Notes: generated by a model not told the origin, from the letters alone. DNA of 64,000 nucleotides from Rhodocyclaceae bacterium (GCA_016718525.1 JADKDD010000001.1:1116001-1180000); one strand, 5' to 3'; shown: positions 1-8,602, counted from the stretch's first letter. Numbers and translations are program-made.

Positions 1-1174
1 AAACGATGTCATAGACAGTCAAAAAATACGCTTCGTAGTTCAGTTCAATAATCAAAGTCATTTCGTGTTCGACGCGTTCCCGCACCGAGTCGGGCAGCGA
101 TTTCGGATAGCGTTTGAGCAGGCCGCGTTCGACTTCTTCGCGCAGGAACGAAGCCATGGTTTGACCATGCGGCGCGATATCGTTGGGATATTCATAACGC
201 AATTCATCGAGTGAAAAATTGCAGCGGTTTGCGATGTTGATGGTCTCTTCAAGCAGCGCGGGCGGATACAGCCGCGAGAGCCGCAGGCGGCTGCGCAAGT
301 GCCGCTCGCCGTTGGGGAATAGTGCGTGTCCCGCTTTGAAAACCGTGGTCTTGAGACGAATCGCGGTGAGTGTGTCCTGCAAGGCACGACGTCCGCGCGT
401 ATGCATGTGTGCGTCGCCACTGGCGACGGCGGGTAGCTTACAGGCATGTGCCAAGGCGAGTAATTGCTGCAAGCGCGAACGGTCATCGTTGGCGCCTGTG
501 GCGTGGAGTTCGACCGCCAGCCAGAGGCGATTGGGGAAACGGGCGGCGAGCCACTGCCCGGTGGTTTCAGCTTTTACCCCCTCTCCTTCAAGGAGAGGGT
601 TGGGGTGAGGATGGGGGCTACGCAGGTCAATTTTCCCCATCCCCCTCCCGACCTCCCCCTTGAAGGGGGAGGAGAGATTTGCTGATCGGTAGGTACATAT
701 CTGTGGTGGCACCCACAACACCAAGCAATCCGGTACCGCGCCCGAGGGTGCGGTGAGTGATGGCAATACGTCAATATCGCCGCGCGTCAAGCGGTACCGG
801 CCTTTTTCCGAGCGCCGCCGGGCGAGCGTAATCAACGCCGCCAGATTGCCGTAACCGGCGCGGTTTTGCGCCAGCAGGACAAGTTTCAGGCCGTCATCAA
901 AGACAAATTCGCTGCCGATGATGAGCTTGAAATTCGCCGCTTTCGCTGCTTTGTAGGCCCGCACCACGCCGGCGAACGAACACTCGTCAGTCAAGGCCAA
1001 TGCACTGTAACCCGAGGCTTTGGCGCGCTCGATGAGTTCCGATGGTTTGGATGCACCACGCAGAAAACTGAAGTTTGAAAGGCAATGCAGTTCGGCGTAG
1101 TTTGGTAACGTACCCGGTAAATTTTTCGGCTGCTGCGTGATGGATTGCGCGGATAATTTTTTGCCTGAGTTCAT
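1..1174 (-). CDS. dnaE2: Error-prone DNA polymerase DnaE2 (ImuC), N-terminal part, runs off the window
   Basis: This is the catalytic alpha-type subunit of the damage-inducible translesion polymerase. About 391 codons are present, covering the N-terminal PHP domain (YAELHCLSNFSFLRGAS near residue 26, GDAHMH and ALQDTLTAIRL further on). The frame stays open to the window edge, so the gene is 3'-truncated here. Its ATG (1172-1174) overlaps the imuB stop in an ATGA, so translation is probably coupled. About 33 residues at roughly 167-199 (WVPPQ...then a Gly/Pro/Arg-rich stretch) have no place in the family and match the palindromic repeat at 577-674; the frame is preserved across it. The identification follows from sequence resemblance and from the imuA-imuB-dnaE2 order. 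It belongs to the SOS regulon through the LexA box upstream of imuA. Confidence 0.93.
   Translation of the reverse strand, partial: MNSGKKLSAQSITQQPKNLPGTLPNYAELHCLSNFSFLRGASKPSELIERAKASGYSALALTDECSFAGVVRAYKAAKAANFKLIIGSEFVFDDGLKLVLLAQNRAGYGNLAALITLARRRSEKGRYRLTRGDIDVLPSLTAPSGAVPDCLVLWVPPQICTYRSANLSSPFKGEVGRGMGKIDLRSPHPHPNPLLEGEGVKAETTGQWLAARFPNRLWLAVELHATGANDDRSRLQQLLALAHACKLPAVASGDAHMHTRGRRALQDTLTAIRLKTTVFKAGHALFPNGERHLRSRLRLSRLYPPALLEETINIANRCNFSLDELRYEYPNDIAPHGQTMASFLREEVERGLLKRYPKSLPDSVRERVEHEMTLIIELNYEAYFLTVYDIV
577..674. repeat. Double palindromic repeat inserted in frame in dnaE2
   Basis: Two perfect hairpins with 10-bp arms and a 1-base loop occur 53 bases apart: CCCTCTCCTT/AAGGAGAGGG at 579-599 and CCTCCCCCTT/AAGGGGGAGG at 652-672. 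The bases between include GGGTTGGGGTGAGG and CCCCATCCCCCTCCC, so the two halves are roughly inverted copies. Similar CTCTCC-CTTGAAGG-GAGAGG elements are common intergenic repeats in proteobacteria. Here the element lies inside the PHP-domain part of dnaE2 and adds about 33 codons without a stop or frame change. Confidence 0.85.
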
Positions 1175-2727
1175 GCAAATACCCCATGCAAGAACCACCC
1201 TGCTTCCGCACGGAAAACCCACAGCCACTCTTGCCGTGTTGAACGGGCGACAAAGTAGTCGCGCCGTACATCACCAATCGCGCCTTGCTCGTCGGCGTCC
1301 CACCAACCGCTTTCAATCCGCTCCGGGCCGTTCATCAATTCGAGCGGGCCGTGACGTTGCGGCCGGCCGTTGATTTCATTGAGTGATTCGGGTTTGGGTA
1401 GCAGCCATAAAGGGCGTAGCGGGGAATTCGTCGCGCACTGCGCCACGCCCGCGAAGCCGGATGCCTGTGCAAAGGCATCTGTGGAACACACATTGTCTCG
1501 CCCATCCACCGCCGACCAGGGCACCAAGCGCGAGGCGCATTCGGGGCGATGGTCGGCGAATTGCTCCAGTCGCATCACGCTGCCCTCGCCCAGGCGTGCT
1601 TGCAGGCGCTCGACTAGCGTACCCATCGTATCCATTGCACCGGACTTAGCAGCACCAGTATTTGCGCCGCTGAAAAGCTGACCATCATGCCCCGGCAAAA
1701 CCTCCGCGCTGGTGGCCTCCAGCCGCATGATCAGCACAGAGGACGGCAAGCGTAATCGCTCCAACCGTTCGCGCAGCACCCGCGTTATCCGATTCGCATC
1801 GCGCGTCGGCTCGGCAAACCGTAGCTCGATGCAGGTCGCCGATTCGGCTTTGTCGCGTCCGCGTTCGTGTTCCAGCCACAACAGACAAGCCGCGACGCCG
1901 CTGGCGCGCATGGCCAGCCAGCCGCACAGCGCCGCCACCAGGCGCTGCCCGGCGTAGAGCAAGGCAGCGGCGTGTTCGATGCGCGCTGGCAACTCCAGGG
2001 TTTCGCAAAACCGATCAGGGAAAATAAAACGCTGGCGCAAATCCGGTAGCTCACCAAGTGCCTTGGATAAGGCCAGCAGTGGTGCCGCGCCAATCCGGCG
2101 CATCAAGGCCGCGCGCGGCAAAGCCATCAAATCGCCCAGCCGCTGCAGACCAAAGGCATGAATCCGCGCTGCAACGTCAGGACTGCTGGCCAGCACGGCG
2201 ACTGGTAAATCAGCTACCGCCGGTCGTAGTTGATCTATCTGGAGGCATCGTGTTTCGGAGATCGGAGCCGCAATTAAGGCAAACCAACTTGCCGCCATTG
2301 GCGTTGGCGCGATGGCATGGCGCACGGTAAAACCTTGCGCTGCCAGGCCATCGAGTATCTGCTTAAGCAAGGCATCCAAACCGCCAAAAAGTCGTAGGCA
2401 GCCTTCGATCTCCAGCAACAAACCGGACTCATCTCGAATACAAACCTCGGGCGTGAAACCTCCCGCCCAACACGCCAAACGCTGCAGTGCGGCCGCTTCA
2501 AGGTCGCTCCGGCGTTCCAGTACGGTGAGCAGCGGTTGCCGCGCCCACGCCGCAGCCAGACGCATTCCCGGCATAACTCCTGCACCACGTGCAGCGGCAT
2601 CGGCGACCAGAATGTGCTCACCCTCGATGACAGCAAGCGTGACCGCCACCGAACCCGACTGCAAAGCGGGATCTCCCGCCAGCACTTCAAGCGGAAATTG
2701 CGGAAATAGCAGACTCAACCACAACAT
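1171..2727 (-). CDS. imuB: ImuB, Y-family polymerase-like protein of the SOS mutagenesis cassette
   Basis: ImuB is a non-catalytic Y-family relative that links ImuA and DnaE2 to the beta clamp during translesion synthesis. The 518-residue product has the UmuC-like N-terminal fold (MLWLSLLFPQFPLEVL, later LLLEIEGCLRLFGG). It lacks the acidic Asp/Asp-Glu set of active Y-family enzymes at these sites, as expected for ImuB. A GQLFSG stretch near residue 355 could be the beta-clamp-binding motif; that is an inference. Its start overlaps the end of imuA by 41 bases, and its TGA overlaps the dnaE2 ATG. The three genes therefore form one damage-inducible operon read leftwards. Confidence 0.93.
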   Translation of the reverse strand: MLWLSLLFPQFPLEVLAGDPALQSGSVAVTLAVIEGEHILVADAAARGAGVMPGMRLAAAWARQPLLTVLERRSDLEAAALQRLACWAGGFTPEVCIRDESGLLLEIEGCLRLFGGLDALLKQILDGLAAQGFTVRHAIAPTPMAASWFALIAAPISETRCLQIDQLRPAVADLPVAVLASSPDVAARIHAFGLQRLGDLMALPRAALMRRIGAAPLLALSKALGELPDLRQRFIFPDRFCETLELPARIEHAAALLYAGQRLVAALCGWLAMRASGVAACLLWLEHERGRDKAESATCIELRFAEPTRDANRITRVLRERLERLRLPSSVLIMRLEATSAEVLPGHDGQLFSGANTGAAKSGAMDTMGTLVERLQARLGEGSVMRLEQFADHRPECASRLVPWSAVDGRDNVCSTDAFAQASGFAGVAQCATNSPLRPLWLLPKPESLNEINGRPQRHGPLELMNGPERIESGWWDADEQGAIGDVRRDYFVARSTRQEWLWVFRAEAGWFLHGVFA

Positions 2728-3553
2728 GGGGAATGACCTGCAGCTGCGGCGATAGCATGTGATCGACGGGTAGCAAATTCGGCAATAAATTCGATTGCCG
2801 TCGTGGTCGCGGCAAATTCAAATACAGCGGCGCCGTCCGCCCTGCCCCTCGCCGCTTAATGAGGTGCACGGCAAGCGCAGTACTGGTTGATGTGCCAGTT
2901 GGTGCTGATGACACGCCGTAAAAACAACCACTCGCTTCCAGCATCAGCCGTAACGGTGACGGTGACGACTGCGTTGCACAGGCACAAGGACGAAACACAA
3001 AGACCAGAGCCTCGCTGCGTTCCGCCAGCAGTTGCAGGCGGCGTATGGTCGCCGCCCGACTGTTGGGCAACCAAGCCAGCAACGCACCAACACCCTCTGT
3101 ATCCAAAGCCCGGGCACAAGCCCACGCTGCATCGTCGCCATGCGCACGAATCACCATCAACCGCTGCAAGGCAATCGAATGAGCACCGTTCCCGTAGCCC
3201 GACGTCCAGCCCGGCGCAAATGGCAGCAACGGCGGCGCAATGCAAATGATCCAGCCGTTACTACCACCTGAAATTTCATTACGATTGCCGGAAAACTGCG
3301 CCGCCAACGCAGGCATCAGCAGCGCTATTTCACCGATCCCGCTATGTCGCGACATTAATTCCACCACCGTTCCGCGCGGCCAGCCACCGCCGGGTAGCTC
3401 GGCATCGAGCGCCGCAAACCCTGTTGAAACGCCGGGTCGGGGTGCCGTCGCCAGGGTATCCCCGCGCCAGATATCAGGCCGCGCGAGCACCTCGGCCAGC
3501 GTCGCTGCTGGTAACGCTGGTGCATTGCCTGAAAGTAGAGGAACATGCGACAT
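2687..3553 (-). CDS. imuA: ImuA, RecA-like accessory protein of the mutagenesis cassette
   Basis: ImuA is the RecA/SulA-like partner of ImuB and DnaE2. The start was set at the ATG giving MSHVPLLSG (288 residues). The open frame extends 57 bases further upstream, but that stretch contains the LexA operator, so the longer start is unlikely. The Walker A region is degenerate (SRHSGIGEI, without the lysine of RecA), as is usual in ImuA. The middle of the protein (GWIICIAPPLLPFAPGW) matches the family. One copy of the dispersed 28-bp repeat (2892-2919) is read in frame near the C-terminus as GVSSAPTGT. It is the first gene of the operon and overlaps imuB. Confidence 0.9.
   Translation of the reverse strand: MSHVPLLSGNAPALPAATLAEVLARPDIWRGDTLATAPRPGVSTGFAALDAELPGGGWPRGTVVELMSRHSGIGEIALLMPALAAQFSGNRNEISGGSNGWIICIAPPLLPFAPGWTSGYGNGAHSIALQRLMVIRAHGDDAAWACARALDTEGVGALLAWLPNSRAATIRRLQLLAERSEALVFVFRPCACATQSSPSPLRLMLEASGCFYGVSSAPTGTSTSTALAVHLIKRRGAGRTAPLYLNLPRPRRQSNLLPNLLPVDHMLSPQLQVIPHVVVESAISAISA
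2892..2919 (-). repeat. Dispersed repeat copy 1 (inside imuA)
   Basis: On the minus strand it reads ACGGCGTG, TCA, then TCAGCACCAACTGGC. The core 11-mer AGCACCAACTG is exact; the first core base is T instead of C. It is translated as part of ImuA. Confidence 0.85.
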
Positions 3554-3577
3554 ACTGAATCGCCTGATATCGATATA

Positions 3578-3593
3578 CTGTATTTTTATACAG
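3578..3593. promoter_or_regulatory. LexA operator (SOS box) of imuA-imuB-dnaE2
   Basis: CTGTATTTTTATACAG is a perfect CTG-N10-CAG box with an AT-rich spacer, the canonical proteobacterial LexA site. It ends 25 bases upstream of the chosen imuA start. It also lies about 49 bases upstream of the divergent DUF6265 gene, so it may affect both promoters. Confidence 0.92.
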
Positions 3594-3641
3594 CTATCGA
3601 GAGATTGCAAGTCACACCGTAAATCTGAGGAGAAACAGCAA

Positions 3642-4106
3642 ATGAAATTCCGATTCTTCAGTTTTGTCGTTCTGTGCTTATCGGCAATTTATGTCCATGC
3701 ACAGACAACGACGCCCATTGAGAAGCTAAGCTGGATGGCAGGTACATGGACGCAGACCAAGACGGATGAAATCGTACAGGAGTCCTGGCTCGGCCCACGC
3801 GGGAAACTGATGGTGGGAACGAACCTGACACACTCAACGCGTCGCGGTAGTTCTTATGAGTTCCTGCGCATTGTCGAAACTACTGATGGACTAAGCTACT
3901 ACGGCAGTCCAAGCGGTAAAACACCGGTCGAATTCAAACTCAAGGAAATCGGCGAGAAGAATGTGATTTTTGAAAACCTCAAACATGACTTTCCACATCG
4001 AATTATCTATTGGCTCGACCCAGATGGCGCGCTGAAAGCACGCGTTGAAGGTACTGTGAACGGCAAAGAGCGCGGAATGGAATGGCGGTTTGAAAAGGCC
4101 GCATAA
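3642..4106 (+). CDS. DUF6265 family secreted protein
   Basis: The 154-residue product begins with a clear signal peptide (MKFRFFSFVVLCLSAIYVHA). A domain resembling DUF6265 follows, with the motifs LSWMAGTW, ESWLGPRGKLMVG and FEFLR-type segments, and a terminal GMEWRFEKA. These proteins are predicted to be periplasmic or outer-membrane-associated beta-barrel-like binding proteins of unknown function. The ATG is preceded by TGAGGAGA at 3626-3633. The frame is open 400 bases further upstream, opposite imuA, but the signal peptide and ribosome binding site fix the start. It is divergent from the SOS cassette, and the LexA box lies in the shared upstream region. Confidence 0.8.
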   Translation: MKFRFFSFVVLCLSAIYVHAQTTTPIEKLSWMAGTWTQTKTDEIVQESWLGPRGKLMVGTNLTHSTRRGSSYEFLRIVETTDGLSYYGSPSGKTPVEFKLKEIGEKNVIFENLKHDFPHRIIYWLDPDGALKARVEGTVNGKERGMEWRFEKAA

Positions 4107-4140
4107 AAAAGCCCCCGACACTCACGCGCCCGGGGCTCTT
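4104..4140 (-). terminator. Rho-independent terminator of the acyl-CoA dehydrogenase gene
   Basis: An AGCCCC/GGGGCT stem (4110-4115 with 4132-4137) lies between two convergent genes. On the minus strand it is followed by a run of T (AAAAAA on plus at 4104-4110). The plus-strand side lacks a comparable T run, so it probably serves the leftward transcript best. Confidence 0.6.
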
Positions 4141-4162
4141 GGCTTAACGCCGCGTGCGCGCT

Positions 4163-5953
4163 CTAGAACAAGTCCGCTTCCAGCGCCAACAAAACACCGG
4201 AACCAGAGCGAGCTTGCCGTACCAACATCGCAATCTCCGGTAGCAGCCGCGCGAAATAGAAACGCGTAGTGGCCAATTTGGCTTTGTAGAAAGTATCGCC
4301 GGAATCCTGCTTGGCCAGCGCAATCTTGGCCATGCGGGCAAAGAAATAGGAATACACCATGTGCCCGACAACGCGCAGGTACGGCACGGCAGCAGCGCCA
4401 ACTTCATCCGGATTCTGGAATGCCTTCATACCGATTTCCATGGTGAGTTTGCCCACTTTCTCGGCGACGTCAGCCAGTGGCTCGATGAATTCTTTCATCG
4501 CTGCATCGCCCGCATTTTCTTTGATGAAGGCTTCGACCAAGGCGCCGAATTTCTTGAGCTTCGCACCATTGTCCGGCAGAATTTTGCGGCCGAGCAAGTC
4601 CAACGACTGAATCGCGTTGGTTCCCTCATAGATCATGTTGATACGCGCATCGCGAACATATTGCTCCATGCCCCACTCGCTGATGTAGCCGTGGCCGCCA
4701 AAGACTTGCATGGCTTCCGAGGTACCAATCCAGCCGTTTTCGGTGACGAAGGCCTTAACAATAGGTGTCAGCAGCGCAACCAAATCGCCAGCATCTTTAC
4801 GCACGGCCGGATCGGGATGTCCTAACTCCAAATCGATCTGCAGCGCGATGAAATAGGTGAAGGCGCGACCACATTCGGCATAGGCCTTGTTCGACAACAG
4901 CATGCGCCGCACATCCGGATGCACAATGATCGGATCGGCTTCTTTATCCGGCGCTTTGGGGCCAGAGAGCGAACGCATTTGCAAACGATCCTTGGCGTAG
5001 GCCAAGGCGTTTTGGTACGCAACCTCAGTCAGCCCGAGCGACTGCATACCGACACCCAGGCGCGCCGCGTTCATCATCACAAACATGGCGTTGAGGCCTT
5101 TGCCCGCTTCACCAATCAACCAGCCGCTGGCTTCGTCCATATTCATCTGGCAGGTTGAATTGCCATGGATGCCCATTTTTTCCTCAATTGCGCCGCAGGT
5201 GATCGTGTTGCGCGCGCCAACTGAGCCATCCGCATTCGGAATAAATTTAGGTACGATGAAGAGCGAAATCCCTTTGGTCCCTTTAGGTGCGCCAGGTAAC
5301 CGCGCCAACACCAGATGAATGATGTTGCCGCTCATTTCGTGTTCGCCGGCCGATATGAAAATCTTGCCGCCGGTGAGCTTGTAGGAGCCATCAGCCTGCG
5401 GCTCAGCTTTAGTGCGCAGCAAACCCAGATCGGTACCGCAATGTGATTCGGTCAAGCACATCGTGCCGGTCCACTCGCCGGAGGTAAGGGGCGGCAGATA
5501 CATCGCCTTTTGCTCCGGTGTGCCATGGGCGTGAATGCACTCGTAGGCGCCATGCGACAGACCCGGATACATGGTCCACGCCTGATTCGCCGAGTTCAAC
5601 AACTCGTAGATACAGTTATTGACGAATACCGGCAGCCCTTGCCCGCCGAACTCGGGATCGCAGGCCAGTGCGCCCCAGCCGCCGTCGACGAATTGTCGAT
5701 AGGCATCGGCAAAGCCAGTCGGCGTAGTGACTTTGTGTGTCGTCGTATCGAGGTGACATCCCTCGCGGTCGCCGCTTTGATTCAATGGAAAAAGTACCTT
5801 GGAGGCAAATTTTCCGCCCTCTTCCACCACTTGATTGATGGTGTCGGCATCAATGTCGGCGTACCGTGGAATTTGCTTCAGCACATTTTCTGCGTCAAGC
5901 AATTCATGCATCACAAACTGAATGTCGCGTAACGGTGCGTTGTATTGACCCAT
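4163..5953 (-). CDS. Acyl-CoA dehydrogenase, long C-terminal-domain type (DmdC/FadE-like)
   Basis: This FAD-dependent enzyme would introduce the 2,3-double bond into an acyl-CoA. The 596 residues match the longer subfamily with an extra C-terminal helical domain. Visible motifs are the FAD-binding MCLTESHCGTDLG and IKIFISAGEHEMS-like segments, GIHGNSTCQMNMD, and the catalytic glutamate in MIYEGTNAIQSLDLLGR near residue 440. Relatives are often labelled 3-methylmercaptopropionyl-CoA dehydrogenase, but the substrate cannot be told from sequence. It stands alone, with a terminator at its 3' end and 251 bases of featureless sequence before the next gene. Confidence 0.9.
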   Translation of the reverse strand: MGQYNAPLRDIQFVMHELLDAENVLKQIPRYADIDADTINQVVEEGGKFASKVLFPLNQSGDREGCHLDTTTHKVTTPTGFADAYRQFVDGGWGALACDPEFGGQGLPVFVNNCIYELLNSANQAWTMYPGLSHGAYECIHAHGTPEQKAMYLPPLTSGEWTGTMCLTESHCGTDLGLLRTKAEPQADGSYKLTGGKIFISAGEHEMSGNIIHLVLARLPGAPKGTKGISLFIVPKFIPNADGSVGARNTITCGAIEEKMGIHGNSTCQMNMDEASGWLIGEAGKGLNAMFVMMNAARLGVGMQSLGLTEVAYQNALAYAKDRLQMRSLSGPKAPDKEADPIIVHPDVRRMLLSNKAYAECGRAFTYFIALQIDLELGHPDPAVRKDAGDLVALLTPIVKAFVTENGWIGTSEAMQVFGGHGYISEWGMEQYVRDARINMIYEGTNAIQSLDLLGRKILPDNGAKLKKFGALVEAFIKENAGDAAMKEFIEPLADVAEKVGKLTMEIGMKAFQNPDEVGAAAVPYLRVVGHMVYSYFFARMAKIALAKQDSGDTFYKAKLATTRFYFARLLPEIAMLVRQARSGSGVLLALEADLF

Positions 5954-6204
5954 ACTGCTCTCCTGAACTTAAAAATGTATGAAGACTGGTGTGGAATGGG
6001 CCACCGCCAGCAAGAATTCAAATGGTCGTTTGAACCAACCCCACATGATACAGCAGGTCAATTGATTGACTCGATCGGCCGACCGGCAATGAGCTATAAA
6101 TTGATAGCCTGATACGGGCTCCGGCGACTACGTTCGGCCGGCAGTTTGGCGGTATCGCGAGCCGGTGCTATCCTCCGCAGACGATAAATTGAGGAACTGC
6201 GCCA

Positions 6205-6744
6205 ATGAACCTGCCTGAAACGAATTCCGAAATTCAATCTGTTAATCCGACGTCCGCCAAATCCTCCCGCGTCCGTACCATCCTTCGCTATCTGATCATC
6301 ACGATTGGTGTCTTAACTGTATTAACTATCCTCGGAGGACAAATGGGACTACTTTCCGGCAAACGCCCGGTCGGCTTAGGCGTACAAAATGGCCAACTCA
6401 AACCCGCACCATCCAGCCCCAACTGCGTCAATAGTCAAGCTACAACCGAGTACCACAAGATCGCCCCTATCGCTATCAAAGGCGATCCGCAAGCTGCCTT
6501 TGAGCGGCTCAAGGCAGTCGTGACGGCCATGCCTATGGCAAAAATAATTGAGTCTAAACCGGGGTATCTGTATGCCGAATACACCTCGAAGCTCCTTGGT
6601 TATGTCGACGACGTGGAGTTTTACCTCGACGAGAAGGAAGGTGTGATTCAGGTGCGCTCTGCATCAAGACTCGGACGCTCCGATCTGGGTGTCAATCGCA
6701 AGCGTGTCGAGGCAATTCGCTCAGCGTATGACGCTGGCGGTTGA
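6205..6744 (+). CDS. DUF1499 domain protein, membrane-anchored
   Basis: The 179-residue protein has one membrane segment at about residues 28-48 (ILRYLIITIGVLTVLTILGG). A DUF1499 domain follows, recognised by GVQNGQLKPAPSSPNCVNSQ, the GYLYAEYTSKLLGYVDDVEF stretch and the SASRLGRSDLGVNRKRVE ending. The family has no established function. TTGAGGAACTGCGCCA precedes the ATG and provides a GAGGA ribosome binding site. It stands alone on the plus strand, followed by a repeat copy. Confidence 0.82.
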   Translation: MNLPETNSEIQSVNPTSAKSSRVRTILRYLIITIGVLTVLTILGGQMGLLSGKRPVGLGVQNGQLKPAPSSPNCVNSQATTEYHKIAPIAIKGDPQAAFERLKAVVTAMPMAKIIESKPGYLYAEYTSKLLGYVDDVEFYLDEKEGVIQVRSASRLGRSDLGVNRKRVEAIRSAYDAGG

Positions 6745-6805
6745 CGCACCGTCTACTCCCGTTCAAGCGCCACCTTGGCGAAGCAGGAGTTGAATTTGCC
6801 AAAGC

Positions 6806-6833
6806 ACGGCGTGCTATCAGCACCAACTGACGT
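6806..6833 (+). repeat. Dispersed repeat copy 2 (intergenic)
   Basis: Reads ACGGCGTG, CTA, then TCAGCACCAACTGACGT. The 11-mer core is exact. It lies between the DUF1499 and NTF2-like genes. Confidence 0.88.
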
Positions 6834-6908
6834 TTGCAGCTGGTACCTTGAGGCTAAGGAGCCAGTTGAGCAACGCATACTTATTGATCACAACCAAGGA
6901 ACAACGGA

Positions 6909-7313
6909 ATGAGCATGAACGCACTCGATTCCTGGCATCAATTATTGGCAACCCAAGACGCCAAGGGTCTCCAAACCTTGATCGCCGAAAACGCCGTGTT
7001 TCATTCGCCTGTGGTGCACACACCACAGATTGGCAGGACACTCACCACGCTTTATCTTAGCGCGGCCTTTAAAGTGTTTTACAACGATACTTTTCGCTAT
7101 GTACGCGAGGTCGTCGGACCGACCGATGCAATCCTTGAATTTGAAGTCGAAATTGATGGAATAAAAGTCAACGGCGTTGACATGATGAAATGGAATACCG
7201 ACGGCCAGATCGTTGATTTCAAGGTCATGTTGCGCCCGCTCAAGGCTGTTAATTTGATCCATCAGAAAATGGCAGCAATGCTCGAAGCCTTCGCAAAAAG
7301 GTCAGCTGACTGA
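6909..7313 (+). CDS. NTF2-like / SnoaL-type protein
   Basis: The 134 residues form a typical NTF2-like cone fold: an N-terminal helix (LDSWHQLLATQDAKGLQTL), a beta segment AENAVFHSPVVHTPQIGR, and a C-terminal sheet ending DGQIVDFKVMLRPLKAV. Such proteins bind small ligands or act as isomerases or polyketide-type cyclases; the substrate is unknown. CAAGGAACAACGGA upstream of the ATG supports the start. The stop codon directly abuts the ATG of the DUF3291 gene, so the two are probably co-translated. Confidence 0.8.
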   Translation: MSMNALDSWHQLLATQDAKGLQTLIAENAVFHSPVVHTPQIGRTLTTLYLSAAFKVFYNDTFRYVREVVGPTDAILEFEVEIDGIKVNGVDMMKWNTDGQIVDFKVMLRPLKAVNLIHQKMAAMLEAFAKRSAD

Positions 7314-7760
7314 ATGAAAAAATACGTGTTGGCACAACTTAACGTTGCGCTGATGAAAGAGCCGATAGACTCGCCGTTGTTGGCCGATTTCGTGGCCAAT
7401 CTGGATCGTATCAATGCATTGGCAGAACAGTCGCCAGGCTTTATCTGGCGCTTGAAGACTGATGAAGGTGATGCCACGGCCCTGCGCCCGATGGGTGAAA
7501 ATCTATTAATCAATATTTCCGTATGGAAGGATGTCGCCGCACTCAGTGCCTACGTTTATGGTCCCGGTCATGTTGAAATCATGCGCCGGCGCAAAGAGTG
7601 GTTTGACAAGATGCGGGAAGCACATTTAGTCTTGTGGTGGGTACCGGCAGATCATCGCCCAAGCGAGCAAGAGGCTGTCGCGAGACTTGAACTGCTACAA
7701 AACCAAGGACCAAACCCCGCTGCATTCACTATTCGCGATACATTCCCGCCACCGGGATAG
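7314..7760 (+). CDS. DUF3291 domain protein
   Basis: This 148-residue cytosolic protein matches DUF3291, an antibiotic-biosynthesis-monooxygenase-like ferredoxin fold: LAQLNVALMKEPIDSPLLADF near the start, NISVWKDVAALSAYVY in the middle and HLVLWWVPADHRPS near the end. Function is unknown. Its ATG follows the NTF2-like stop with no spacer. A VOC protein gene follows after 12 bases, suggesting a small operon of detoxification-type folds. Confidence 0.8.
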   Translation: MKKYVLAQLNVALMKEPIDSPLLADFVANLDRINALAEQSPGFIWRLKTDEGDATALRPMGENLLINISVWKDVAALSAYVYGPGHVEIMRRRKEWFDKMREAHLVLWWVPADHRPSEQEAVARLELLQNQGPNPAAFTIRDTFPPPG

Positions 7761-7772
7761 AAAGGAACCACT

Positions 7773-8153
7773 ATGGAAATGACGACCAACGCGCTGAACT
7801 GGTTCGAAATACCGGTGATTGATTTCGCCCGAGCCAAGGCCTTTTACAGCAGGATTTTCGATTTCGACATGCCAGAAATGCCGATGGGACCGCAAACCCT
7901 TGGATTCTTGTTGCATGAACAAGGCAAAGGTGTCGGCGGCGCAATTGTCAAGGGCGAAGGCTATGTGCCTTCGATGACCGGCTCGCTGGTCTATCTCGCC
8001 GCCGGGAACGACTTGTCCGTGGTGCTGGCGCGAGTCGAAGCGGCTGGAGGCAAGATCATTATTGGCAAGACGCAAATCCCGCCGGACTTTGGTTACTTTG
8101 CGCACTTCGCTGATACAGAGGGCAATCTTGTTGGTTTGCATTCGATGGCGTAG
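7773..8153 (+). CDS. VOC superfamily (glyoxalase-like) protein
   Basis: The 126 residues give one vicinal-oxygen-chelate module pair: NALNWFEIPVIDFARAKAFYS at the N-terminus and FGYFAHFADTEGNLVGLHSM at the C-terminus, where the metal-liganding Glu and His are expected. Such proteins act as glyoxalases, dioxygenases or resistance proteins; the substrate cannot be inferred. AAAGGAACCACT precedes the ATG. It is the third gene of the run starting at 6909. Confidence 0.85.
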   Translation: MEMTTNALNWFEIPVIDFARAKAFYSRIFDFDMPEMPMGPQTLGFLLHEQGKGVGGAIVKGEGYVPSMTGSLVYLAAGNDLSVVLARVEAAGGKIIIGKTQIPPDFGYFAHFADTEGNLVGLHSMA

Positions 8154-8233
8154 GTTTCATAGCAACACCCTTCCCAAATGATTCATGCGATGCGGTCTCT
8201 TGACCGGCTGTGGTCTGGTTTCCGCCATTTGAA

Positions 8234-8602
8234 ATGAATACGGCACAAGTGAAGCGATTTTGCAGCGAATTTCCCGGTTCGGCTGTCACCCTTCATGCTG
8301 CGCCCAGCAATGTCTTGGTCTATGCCGTTGGCGGAAAATACTTTGCCTATTTCAAGACCAGCGAACCTGAGCGCTGGCGATTCAGTTTTCGTGTCACGCC
8401 GGATCGTTTTCTTGAACTCACCGGAATACCTGACGTTAAACCTGCCCGTTATATGGGACGATTTCATTGGGTCACGGTTGTCAATGTCGAGGCTATTCCA
8501 TCAACCTACTTGCGTGAATTGGTCGCTTGGTCGTATAAATCCGCTGTAAGCAAGCTGACCAAGGATAAACGCAAACAGCTTGGTATTTTGGCACCGACGT
8601 AA
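8234..8602 (+). CDS. MmcQ/YjbR family protein
   Basis: The 122-residue product resembles MmcQ/YjbR DNA-binding-like proteins: MNTAQVKRFCSEFPGSAV at the start, KYFAYFKTSEPERWRFSFRV in the middle, and a GRFHWVTV then ELVAWSYKSAVSKL ending. The family has a CyaY-like fold; a DNA-binding role is only suggested for it. The start was chosen because family members begin there. An upstream ATG at 8210 would add eight residues, and neither start has a strong ribosome binding site. A repeat copy follows 5 bases after the stop. Confidence 0.78.
   Translation: MNTAQVKRFCSEFPGSAVTLHAAPSNVLVYAVGGKYFAYFKTSEPERWRFSFRVTPDRFLELTGIPDVKPARYMGRFHWVTVVNVEAIPSTYLRELVAWSYKSAVSKLTKDKRKQLGILAPT

Noticed and set aside
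986..1316. 109-residue minus-strand open frame between imuB and dnaE2
   Set aside because: It is a shadow frame of both genes, which are coupled by ATGA and leave no room for it.
3554..3610. Longer imuA start upstream of MSHVPL
   Set aside because: The extension would contain the LexA operator and has no family resemblance.
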